Source: Chryseobacterium oncorhynchi
GTDB lineage: Bacteria; Bacteroidota; Bacteroidia; Flavobacteriales; Weeksellaceae
DNA length: 64,000 nt
Direction: 5' to 3'
NCBI RefSeq assembly: GCF_002899895.1
Contig: NZ_PPEI02000002.1
Span: 1 to 64,000 of the forward strand
Shown here: one piece after another, positions 1 through 7,214 of the stretch
Layout of the letters: every line of letters starts with the position of its first letter
Numbering within the stretch: position 1 is the stretch's first letter
Translations under genes and position numbers: made by a program
The notes under the pieces: model-generated
The model's input: only the letters and a program-made list of their open reading frames with translations
Told to the model about the DNA's origin: nothing
Database searches by the model: none

Positions 1-2
1 AT

Positions 3-1226
3 AGAGGGCTTCCCACCACCCGTATGACAGATTATCTGGATGGATTTCAGTATTCCTATCTAGAAGATGGAAGCACATGTTCTACATGTAGAACAGAATC
101 TGCATATGAAATACAGGCCTACTCGAAAGCTATTGGTCCAATAATTTCAAAGCCTAAGTGGAACCTGGATTTTGTACCTACTTCGGAAGGATTTTACAGT
201 TTCACAGAAAACCGTTATATTTACCAGTATAAGGATCATTTGGGTAATGCAAGGGTGAGTTTTGCCAAAAACAGCGTAGGTGTTCTTGAAGTTACTGACA
301 CCAATAATTATTATCCGTTTGGATTAAACCATATTGGAGGATCTTCTTCTTCAAAAATTGGAAGTCATTACAGCTATAAGTACAATGGTAAAGAATTACA
401 AGAAACAGGGATGTATGATTATGGAGCAAGGATGTATATGGCAGATTTAGGTAGATGGGGAGTGGTAGATCCTTTGGCGGAAACTTCAAGACGTTGGAGT
501 ACATATACTTATGCTTTCAATAATCCAATCAGATTTATTGATCCTGATGGAAGAGCAGCAATTCCTCCAGATGATCATTTTGACCAAAATGGCAATTTTC
601 TTTATACAGATAGTAGAAAAACTAACAATATTGTAGTAAATTATGTATTTGGTAGAAATCAACAGGAGAATATTAGCTTAGCTAAGCTTCAGGCACCTTG
701 GCAGGAAAAAAAACTTAGTCAGGTTGAATTTGATAAAAATAACTATTCGACACTTACAAAAATAGCCAATTATTATGCTAGTGACGCTGGTGTTGATTTA
801 AATACTCTTAATGGTAATAGTACTTCTTTAGGAATTGCAAATTATCATTTCGATGCTGGAAAAATGGTAGGGAAAACATCAGGCTTCAATGGGGGAGAGT
901 TTACAGCAGATGCTCTTATGACTGGTGTAATAGAAACCAAAACAATATCAATAATGGTAGGCAATGGAACAGTATCTTCTTTGCTTGATGACAAATACAA
1001 TATGATTTCAACCTTAAGCCATGAAGGAGGAAAAAAAGTTAGTCATTTAACTCTTAATCCCCAAACATGGCTAGACGGGCAAAAAGATCACCTAAAAATT
1101 TACGATCAGCAAATGAAATCCCCTATATATAAGCTTACTACACCTGAATATAAAAAACAAATGAGGGATAATTATGTAGAAATAGACTATAATATAAAAC
1201 AATACAATGAAAAATATAGGTTCTAA
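3..1226 (+). CDS. RHS repeat-associated core protein, C-terminal part (polymorphic toxin), 5' cut by window edge
   Basis: The reading frame is open to the left edge, so this is the 3' part of a larger gene; the first ATG is at 24. Counting from it, an RHS repeat (YQYKDHLGNARVSF, residues 67-80) and the RHS core (YYPFG at 96-100, YKYNGKELQETGMYDYGARMY at about 118-138, GRWGVVDPLAE at 143-153, ending at FIDPDGR, 171-177) are plain. Residues 178-400 form the variable C-terminal domain that in this family is the toxic effector. It holds H333-E334 with H341 and H356, which may be a zincin-like metal site; I do not recognise the toxin class. RHS proteins are large exported shells delivering such domains. 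A small lipoprotein gene starts inside its last codons, as expected of an immunity gene. Confidence 0.9.
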   Translation, partial: RGLPTTRMTDYLDGFQYSYLEDGSTCSTCRTESAYEIQAYSKAIGPIISKPKWNLDFVPTSEGFYSFTENRYIYQYKDHLGNARVSFAKNSVGVLEVTDTNNYYPFGLNHIGGSSSSKIGSHYSYKYNGKELQETGMYDYGARMYMADLGRWGVVDPLAETSRRWSTYTYAFNNPIRFIDPDGRAAIPPDDHFDQNGNFLYTDSRKTNNIVVNYVFGRNQQENISLAKLQAPWQEKKLSQVEFDKNNYSTLTKIANYYASDAGVDLNTLNGNSTSLGIANYHFDAGKMVGKTSGFNGGEFTADALMTGVIETKTISIMVGNGTVSSLLDDKYNMISTLSHEGGKKVSHLTLNPQTWLDGQKDHLKIYDQQMKSPIYKLTTPEYKKQMRDNYVEIDYNIKQYNEKYRF

Positions 1227-1713
1227 AAATTACATCTTTTTTATATCAATATTAATTTTTATGTCATGTAAAAAAGACAAGAAAGAATATAATAATGTTT
1301 TATGTTCTTTTCAAAATTTAGTGTGTGATTATCCTGTTAATGATAGTATCAATATTAAAAATCTTGAAACTTTTTTGCTTTTCAAAAATAACTCAGATGA
1401 CACAATGAAGATTTCTCTTAAAGAATTTCAAGAAAATTACAGGCATGTTTATAAAATGGATAGCTTAAAAATCAATTTTGAAGCAATAAGTCCAATATCT
1501 ATCCCGCCTCATGATTCATTAGGCCTACCTTGTATATCAGCGGTTAACAGAAAAGTATATAAAAATGATATTATACTAAAAGATGGATTTTCAGTCATAA
1601 ATGTAAAGACAAAAGAAATACTTCCTAAAACATTAAATTATAGAATTAAACAAATGCATGATTTTCAGTTGTACAAGAAATGGGGAAAAAAAAGTAGTAA
1701 AGTAGAATTATAA
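1207..1713 (+). CDS. Small lipoprotein, candidate immunity protein
   Basis: This 168-residue protein starts with a lipoprotein signal peptide: a short basic start, a hydrophobic run (residues 9-19) and a lipobox ending at Cys21 (IFMSC), followed by lysines. The rest is a soluble domain I do not recognise. The ATG lies inside the RHS gene and overlaps its last 20 bases, so translation of the two is probably coupled. Being the first gene after a polymorphic toxin, it is the best immunity candidate, but that rests on position only. It could be an unrelated lipoprotein. Confidence 0.7.
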   Translation: MKNIGSKNYIFFISILIFMSCKKDKKEYNNVLCSFQNLVCDYPVNDSINIKNLETFLLFKNNSDDTMKISLKEFQENYRHVYKMDSLKINFEAISPISIPPHDSLGLPCISAVNRKVYKNDIILKDGFSVINVKTKEILPKTLNYRIKQMHDFQLYKKWGKKSSKVEL

Positions 1714-1812
1714 TATTGTCAATAGAATTAAATACAAAACTAAAAAATAATAATCAAAGACTACAATAGCAAAGAGAGAATTTAACTGATATAATACAAC
1801 CAAAATTTTAGT

Positions 1813-2205
1813 ATGAAAATATTTATATATCTAATAAGTTTTGTAATTACTTCTTGTAGTAACATTAAAGAAAATGAATTATATGGAAAATATATTCCAA
1901 TTTCCTATCATAATACATACGATACTTTGGTTATTAAAAAAAATAAAGAGTATGAAAGAAGAGTTTATAATCATAATAAAAAATTATTATTAGATTATAA
2001 ATCAACATTTCAATTAGAAAGTTTAGGGTCAATTAAATTTGATAACTTTTATTTGAATCTTGATAGAGATCTGGTTAAAATGCCCGAAGATGTTAAAGAT
2101 ACAGATATGTCGATGACTACAAATTTCGAAAAAAAAGATAAAGACATTATAATTTGCTTTGGATATCATGAGGGAGAAAATTGCTATAAGAAGATTCTAG
2201 AATAA
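1813..2205 (+). CDS. Small lipoprotein, unknown function
   Basis: A 130-residue protein with a very short lipoprotein signal (residues 1-14) and lipobox Cys15 (ITSC). After it comes NELYGKYIP and alternating strands, a pattern seen in small lipocalin-like lipoproteins that respond to substrate or act as immunity proteins; I cannot assign a family. It follows the previous lipoprotein by about 100 bases on the same strand and very AT-rich DNA, like the rest of the RHS tail region. A second immunity or orphan immunity gene is one reading. Confidence 0.6.
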   Translation: MKIFIYLISFVITSCSNIKENELYGKYIPISYHNTYDTLVIKKNKEYERRVYNHNKKLLLDYKSTFQLESLGSIKFDNFYLNLDRDLVKMPEDVKDTDMSMTTNFEKKDKDIIICFGYHEGENCYKKILE

Positions 2206-2270
2206 GTTCTGACTGGTATGCTCATAGTACTTATGAAAAATTCCCTTATAATGACAGTCGTGAATATTAG
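2205..2270 (+). pseudogene. Possible orphan C-terminal tail of an RHS cassette
   Basis: Twenty-one codons without a start, beginning SSDWYAHSTYEKF and ending in a stop, lie directly behind the previous gene in another frame. The composition looks like the end of a secreted toxin domain rather than random AT-rich DNA. RHS loci often keep displaced old C-termini. Too short to prove. Confidence 0.2.
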
Positions 2271-2312
2271 ATTCATGAATAGCCAGAAAAGAAAAATATT
2301 TTAATGGATGAT

Positions 2313-2345
2313 AGAGCTGCCAAATTGGTGGCTCTTTTTCTTTTG
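2313..2345 (+). terminator. Rho-independent terminator
   Basis: A 10-bp stem (AGAGCTGCCA with TGGTGGCTCT, two G-T pairs) around a 3-base loop, followed by TTTTTCTTTT. It closes the RHS and lipoprotein transcript. Confidence 0.75.
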
Positions 2346-2914
2346 TAATATTCACGCTTTTAATATCACGCTTTAAAATAAATCAAAAATCTAAATAACA
2401 ATTCACACTTTGATAATTCAAATAATAATATTATAGTTTATTTTTCTATATTTAGTGATATAAAAAAACAACTGATATTATTCTGCCCCTAAATTATAAT
2501 AACCGCTATAATTATTTATTGTCCAGCTAATTGTAATAAAATATTTTTGAACACTAATATTGATAATCATGGGTTACTATTTAATAAACAGAGATGATCC
2601 TGATAAAGCATTCTCACAGTATGTAGAAAGAATTGAAGATTTAATATAACATATTTTGAATTCACCTTTTATATACTACCAAAAATCCTTATTTCCTGAC
2701 TTTAAATCATTTAGAAATAGTTCTTTCTTAATGAAAATATTTAACATTAATTCAGATAATTCGTTTTTATTCGTTTTATATCCATCCAATAAGCTCATGA
2801 TTAATAGGCTAGAATATGACTTAATTTTCCATACATAATATGGCAAAAGAGAGTTATCAAAGTGTCTCCACTTTGTATAATTGAAGAAGTCTTCAAAATG
2901 CACTAAAAGCTTAT
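2346..2914. other. Gene-poor AT-rich stretch with ORF debris
   Basis: No gene can be supported here. A 26-codon ORF at 2569-2649 (+, starts MGYYLINRDDPDKAF) may be a gene fragment. On the minus strand 2676-2903 an ORF with a GTG start encodes 75 residues including NKNELSELMLNIFIKKE; it has a plausible amino-acid make-up but no recognisable family and reads back through a hairpin upstream. The stretch looks like eroded accessory DNA next to the RHS locus. Confidence 0.4.
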
Positions 2915-2953
2915 TAATCCTGCAAAATTTATTTTTTTGCAGGATTTTCTTTT
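2915..2953 (+). terminator. Strong hairpin, probable bidirectional terminator
   Basis: AATCCTGCAAAA and TTTTTTGCAGGATT form a stem of about 12 bp followed by TTTCTTTTT on the plus strand. On the minus strand it lies just downstream of the decayed peptide locus at about 3020. Confidence 0.65.
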
Positions 2954-3021
2954 TATATTAGAAATCGCTGAATTTTCAAATACACTCATAAGGTTTGTGT
3001 CAAAATCTTTAAATTTTTTCT
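2954..3021 (-). pseudogene. Decayed bacteriocin-type leader peptide gene
   Basis: On the minus strand the sequence AGAAAAAATTTAAAGATT sits exactly where the intact peptide gene at 15244-15399 has ATGAAAAATTTGAAAAAAATT, below a nearly identical upstream block. The start codon is changed to AGA and the frame meets stop codons within about 13 codons. I read it as a dead copy of the same kind of peptide gene. The call depends on the match of the upstream block, which is clear, and of the first codons, which is short. Confidence 0.5.
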
Positions 3022-3092
3022 GGCTTTGATTTTAGTTTAGGTTCCAAACATAATAAGTATTCCCTAATTGGAGATTTAATATAAAAAAATAT
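3022..3092 (-). promoter_or_regulatory. Conserved upstream block of a bacteriocin-type locus, copy 1
   Basis: About 70 bases that match 15401-15470 over most of their length, including CTAAACTAAAATCAAA next to the start site, a shared TTATTAT segment, and an ATTAAATCTC segment further up. On the minus strand TATGTTTG fits the Bacteroidota -7 element TAnnTTTG; a -33 TTG is not obvious. Conservation of the upstream region beyond the coding part suggests it carries the promoter. Confidence 0.5.
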
Positions 3093-3209
3093 TTTTTTTC
3101 TAGCGATATATGGCCAGATAAGAGGACCAATCACAAATTTGTGATAATATTGAAATACAGCAAAAGATGAAAAATTTGTTTTTTTAAAATAAATTCATTA
3201 TCTTGAAGT

Positions 3210-3374
3210 ATGAAAAAAAGTGAACGTCAGGATAATATAACACACGCTGGCAAAATTAGTGAACGATCAAAAGCATTGGAAGTTCTTGAAAAAGCAAAGA
3301 AAACACAAGGTAAAATTACCTTTCTACGACAAGGTGCGGGAAGAAATTTTAAACCAAAAAATGAGGATTTATAA
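3210..3374 (+). CDS. Small basic protein, unknown function
   Basis: Fifty-four codons from ATG to TAA, encoding a lysine- and arginine-rich peptide that starts MKKSERQDNITHAGKISERS and continues with KALEVLEKAKK and a glycine-containing tail (RQGAGRNF). No signal peptide or membrane segment. The charge pattern and orderly codon use suggest a real protein. I do not know the family. It is 37 bases upstream of another small gene on the same strand, so the two may be co-transcribed. Confidence 0.5.
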   Translation: MKKSERQDNITHAGKISERSKALEVLEKAKKTQGKITFLRQGAGRNFKPKNEDL

Positions 3375-3411
3375 ATTATAATATATCCTCAAAGAATAGT
3401 ATCTTTACTCC

Positions 3412-3630
3412 GTGGAAAATCAGGAAGAATTAGAGGCTAAATTTATGGATCTTGTGAAAGAATATCACAAAAAGACCGGAGGAAATAATGGATTAAATTT
3501 ATATAAACTTGATGAAAAGTTAAACATAAGTTTTAAAGAGCTTTTAGTCTTTGTGGAAAGACTCATGAAAGAAAAGAAAATAGTCTATCTAAACCACCTT
3601 AACGGAAGAACAGTTACTTTACCAAAATAA
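3412..3630 (+). CDS. Small protein with a winged-helix-like outline, unknown function
   Basis: A 72-residue ORF starting at GTG (3412); no ATG in frame gives a better start. The sequence begins MENQEELEAKFMDLVKEYHKK and ends with a helix (LLVFVERLMKEKKI), a short turn and a strand pair (VYLNHLNGRTVTL). Helix, helix, then a two-strand wing resembles small winged-helix folds, but I see no sure DNA-recognition helix. It is closed by a strong terminator one base after the stop, which supports expression. Confidence 0.6.
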   Translation: MENQEELEAKFMDLVKEYHKKTGGNNGLNLYKLDEKLNISFKELLVFVERLMKEKKIVYLNHLNGRTVTLPK

Positions 3631-3868
3631 AACCCCTGCATTAACAGGGGTTATTTCTTTCTGTATGTACCTTTTTTCTTGTTGAAAATTGATGCATCCC
3701 TCCAAATATAATTCGCCATATTTATGAGCGAAAGAATCTTTATCCTTATTCCTATATTTTTCAGGCATTTTGCTTATTAGCATCGTATCTTCTAAATTTT
3801 CAAAAATATTTGGATTACCTATAAATTGACAAAATTTCAGACTGTCAGTTAAAAGCTCATCGGTTCGA
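3619..3868 (-). pseudogene. Fragment of an unknown gene, 5' end lost
   Basis: On the minus strand a frame stays open from beside the tRNA-like fragment down to 3619. It reads like a real protein (DELLTDSLKFCQF, then NPNIFENLEDTML and MPEKYRNKDKDSFAHKY), and its only ATG gives 54 codons (3783-3619). Its last residues are the terminator of the gene on the other strand, so the true 3' end is also doubtful. I think it is a gene remnant left beside an old integration site. The parent family is unknown. Confidence 0.35.
3631..3660 (+). terminator. Rho-independent terminator
   Basis: AACCCCTG and CAGGGGTT form a perfect 8-bp stem with a 6-base loop, then TATTTCTTT. It directly follows the stop of the 72-residue gene. 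Confidence 0.8.
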
Positions 3869-3884
3869 ATCCGTATTTTCTACA
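3855..3884 (+). other. tRNA 3'-end-like fragment (T arm and part of acceptor), possible att remnant
   Basis: GCTCATCGGTTCGAATCC is typical of a T arm (GGTTCGAATCC), followed by GTATTTTCTACA in the place of the 3' acceptor strand. No D or anticodon arm precedes it, and the outer pairs of the T stem do not match. Integrative elements that use tRNA genes leave such 3' ends behind. It borders a broken gene and the RHS debris, which fits a past insertion. Confidence 0.45.
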
Positions 3885-3937
3885 ATAAATAAAAGCTCTA
3901 CTATTAAGTGTGGTTTTTTTATGTTTATCTTTCAATC

Positions 3938-3974
3938 ATAAAAAAGGCAGTACAAATCGAAATCTGCACTGCCT
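3938..3974 (-). terminator. Terminator of the minus-strand T9SS cargo gene
   Basis: GGCAGT and ACTGCC (3946-3951 with 3968-3973), plus inner pairs, form the stem. Read on the minus strand it is followed by TTTTTT. It lies about 70 bases beyond the stop of the 1027-residue gene. Confidence 0.65.
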
Positions 3975-4041
3975 ACATTCATCCGCTTAAACCGTCTGCA
4001 TCATTATATAATAAATCCCCCTTTCAAATTATAGTAAATCC

Positions 4042-7000
4042 CTAATTCCTATTTTTCACCAGGATCCATCCTGAATAGGCTACCGGAGTTTTAGTGTCTG
4101 ATTCAGTCCATGTTATTTCATACCAATATGTACCACTGCTTACAGGAGTTCCTCCAATGGAACCATCCCATTTTAGACTATTACTTTTATCTGAAGAAAA
4201 TAAAAGCTGTCCGTATCTGCTGAATATATTGAATTTCAAATCTTTCAAATAGGCCAGTTCACTATAATCTAAATCGTCATTGATTCCATCACTGTTTGGG
4301 GTAATTGTATTGACAAGATTAGGTACTGTAATCTGAACCTTTATAGGATCACAGTTATAGGAGTCCTTTATATAAAAAGTATTACGGCCACGTGGAAGAT
4401 CCGTAAATACATTGGAGTCTTGCCATATAATACCATCTCTGGAATACTGATAAGGAGGTTCTCCTCCCTCCACAATAATGGTTACTGTATTATTTTTTAT
4501 ATCAATACGCTTAACTCTTGGCCCCGGAACTGCTATTACTTTTACAAACTGCTTGGTCTCGCATCCGTCTGCCGTAAGAATTACCCAATAATTTCCCACC
4601 GGTACATTCTGAATAACCTGTGTTGTAGCTCCCGTACTCCATAAATAGGATGTATAACCAGGTCCAGCATCTAATTTGGTGACTGCCAGAGGGCATATAT
4701 ACTGATCTACCAAAAGTGATGATGGTTTTGGAGGAGTAACTTTCAATGTTATTTTAGCAAAGTCAGAACATCCATTAACTGTTGTAATCTTCACAAACAC
4801 TGTCGTATTTGAGGAAACATATACAGTTGGAGTCATTATCTCATTGGTTCCGTTCACTGCATCGTTAGAGGTTGGATAATAGTTCTTTGTAACAGGATTG
4901 GTAGAAGTTACAATTGCTGCTGTTAGGTTAAAAGTTCCCTGACTTGGGTTATTAACAACAAAACACCCAGAAAGTGTGGCATCCATAACATCAGGTGCAC
5001 GATAATACTGAAGTGTAATCTTTGCATTGGCTGTACATCCTTCCGTTGTGGTCACTTTTACATACACTGTAGCCGGTACTGTTGATGGATAGGCATTTGC
5101 CGGGAGAATCTCATTGATTCCTGCATTTAAATCTGTTAGTGTCGGATAATATTTTCTAACAGCTGTAGCAGGGCCTCCCACATTGGCTGTCGTTAAATCA
5201 AAAATACCGGAGCCATTTACATTACAAGTACTTACAGTAGCGTCTGTAAGAACTAAAGGTTGTACTGTAACGTTTATCTTAACCTGCTCACAATCTGTAA
5301 ATAGAGGGTCATTTCCACAAAATTTATAGGTAAAAGTATCAACAGTTGTTCCTGCGTTGGCAGTATAGGTCAATATACCTGTAACAGGATCTATTGTTAA
5401 AGTTCCGTTTGCCGGTGGTATTATAACCTGTACGGTACCAGGAACGGGAATCTGCGTCGAATTACTGAATGTCGGGGTAATTAGCGTAGGTCTTCCTGCA
5501 GTACAGGCATTGAGTGGTTTTATGGTATTCACCAAACAAGAATAAACTTTGTAAGGATACGTTGTGAACACACAATTTTCTTTAGTGATAGATACCGTAT
5601 AACTTCCTCCTTGTGTAGGAGAAAAGGTATTGGTAGTGGCTCCCGGAATAGGATTTCCGTTAAGATTCCATTGATAATGGGTAAAACCACTTTCAACCTG
5701 TAAAACAATTCCCGGAGCACATTCTCCTAAAGATTTACTGATTACCGGAATAGAATTGAACCCTGCAAAATATCCCCCATACCCTAAGTTTCCACTACCT
5801 CCTGCTATTCCTGCAGTTACTGCATTGGTAGAAGTTACAGTAATGTTTCCTGTAATATTAGGAATAGAATATGAAACCCAATCTGTAGTTCCCGTTACAG
5901 GAAAAGGACCTTGTGCTGCCGTTGGGGCAACACCGTTTACAGTTACATTTCCTCCTGTTTGTGTAAGGATATTAAGTTTTACAAAAAGTGGCGGGCTAAA
6001 TGTAGTAGAGTAAGGAAGCTCCCCTATTTTTCCAATTTCATCGATAGTTTTAGGCAAAAAACAGTTTAGAGGCGGAATATAATTAAATCCTTCTGTGGCA
6101 TCGTTATCTGCAGTACCGGATAAAAGCTGGTAGGTATAGACATTTTTACTTGTTTTGATATACATATTAAGATGGGCAGGGCCATTCACTATATAACCGT
6201 TAGCTTTCACTCGATAATAATCACCTTCATTGAGTGTTGCAACAGGAGTAGGATTATTATTTATCCAGATTTTAGTGTCATTTTCAGTAGCTACAATAAT
6301 GGCTCCCTCAATTTCAGGAAGAAGATTTCCCATCCCTTTGATAAGGACAAACTCATTTCCTAAACGTTCAACAGGAACTGACTGGTCCATAATAATATCC
6401 TCACCATTATACGGCGGAGTAAGCCCAAACTGGCCCCGAAAGTTTCCATTGGTTACTGAAACCGGTTTGGTGGCTTCTATCTTAGCTCCAATAAACCCAT
6501 CTTTATTTCCTGGTTTAGTAGCAAGTCCTGCAAATATATAGGATTGACCTTTATTTAAAGTGATGGTAATGGAAGGATGAGTAAGCCCGTTAAAATTATT
6601 GTAAAACCAGGTGGTCATGTTATATCCTGAAACTTTAATCTGCGTATTATCTTCAGTAGCCAGAATACCACAGGTGAAATTTAAGGTGTTTGAATTATTC
6701 ATCAATGGAGCATAAACTGCATAAAATGTAGTTCCAATTCCGGCCTTTCCTTTAGAAGTTAAAATCTCACCATGGTTAACTTCTGAAAACCTGTACGTTG
6801 CAAAAAAAGGAAAATCACCATGAAGATGAAGACCTCTTGTTTTTACGCTCATGGCATCAGCAGGATTTTGACCCAGCATGAGATTTATGGGAACATCAAA
6901 TGTCTGAGGGTTTCCTTTACTGATGGTAACCGTTCCTATTACAGCATTATTATTATAAATGGTAACAGGAAAAGGAGTTATATTGTCTGTAGATAAATAT

Positions 7001-7125
7001 AAAGCCTGCTTTGGGCTTCCGTTGGCAAGACTTCCTGCCATAGGTGCAAACCAATGATCTGTATCTCTCTGAGCCTGAATAGAAAGAGATAGAAAGAGTA
7101 TAAAAATAAATAAGATCCTTTTCAT
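4042..7125 (-). CDS. Secreted IgGFc-binding-type protein with T9SS type B sorting domain
   Basis: A 1027-residue cell-surface protein. Residues 1-18 are a signal peptide (cut before QRDTDHWFAP). Residues about 19-460 match the IgGFc-binding N-terminal domain known from large adhesins ([30 protein letters not shown]). An Ig-like segment with paired cysteines follows, then two tandem repeats of about 80 residues (about 627-708 and 713-795: DATVSTC / DATLSGC, KYYPT / NYYPT, and a conserved GC). The last 92 residues carry the gliding-motility type sorting domain ([32 protein letters not shown]04131 type), so it is exported by T9SS and held on the cell surface. The next gene upstream is its paralogue. 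The ligand is unknown; adhesion is an inference from the family. Confidence 0.85.
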   Translation of the reverse strand: MKRILFIFILFLSLSIQAQRDTDHWFAPMAGSLANGSPKQALYLSTDNITPFPVTIYNNNAVIGTVTISKGNPQTFDVPINLMLGQNPADAMSVKTRGLHLHGDFPFFATYRFSEVNHGEILTSKGKAGIGTTFYAVYAPLMNNSNTLNFTCGILATEDNTQIKVSGYNMTTWFYNNFNGLTHPSITITLNKGQSYIFAGLATKPGNKDGFIGAKIEATKPVSVTNGNFRGQFGLTPPYNGEDIIMDQSVPVERLGNEFVLIKGMGNLLPEIEGAIIVATENDTKIWINNNPTPVATLNEGDYYRVKANGYIVNGPAHLNMYIKTSKNVYTYQLLSGTADNDATEGFNYIPPLNCFLPKTIDEIGKIGELPYSTTFSPPLFVKLNILTQTGGNVTVNGVAPTAAQGPFPVTGTTDWVSYSIPNITGNITVTSTNAVTAGIAGGSGNLGYGGYFAGFNSIPVISKSLGECAPGIVLQVESGFTHYQWNLNGNPIPGATTNTFSPTQGGSYTVSITKENCVFTTYPYKVYSCLVNTIKPLNACTAGRPTLITPTFSNSTQIPVPGTVQVIIPPANGTLTIDPVTGILTYTANAGTTVDTFTYKFCGNDPLFTDCEQVKINVTVQPLVLTDATVSTCNVNGSGIFDLTTANVGGPATAVRKYYPTLTDLNAGINEILPANAYPSTVPATVYVKVTTTEGCTANAKITLQYYRAPDVMDATLSGCFVVNNPSQGTFNLTAAIVTSTNPVTKNYYPTSNDAVNGTNEIMTPTVYVSSNTTVFVKITTVNGCSDFAKITLKVTPPKPSSLLVDQYICPLAVTKLDAGPGYTSYLWSTGATTQVIQNVPVGNYWVILTADGCETKQFVKVIAVPGPRVKRIDIKNNTVTIIVEGGEPPYQYSRDGIIWQDSNVFTDLPRGRNTFYIKDSYNCDPIKVQITVPNLVNTITPNSDGINDDLDYSELAYLKDLKFNIFSRYGQLLFSSDKSNSLKWDGSIGGTPVSSGTYWYEITWTESDTKTPVAYSGWILVKNRN

Positions 7126-7214
7126 AAATTATAAGGAAGTTTTTAAATTAAGCAAACCACAACGCTGTTTAACAAGCTTTCTTGTTGATGATATTGCGAT
7201 TAATAAGTGTTGAG

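Noticed and set aside
2656-2838. A 60-codon plus-strand ORF in the RHS debris
   Set aside because: It is antisense to a somewhat more protein-like minus-strand frame, and has no start context, domain or neighbour to support it.
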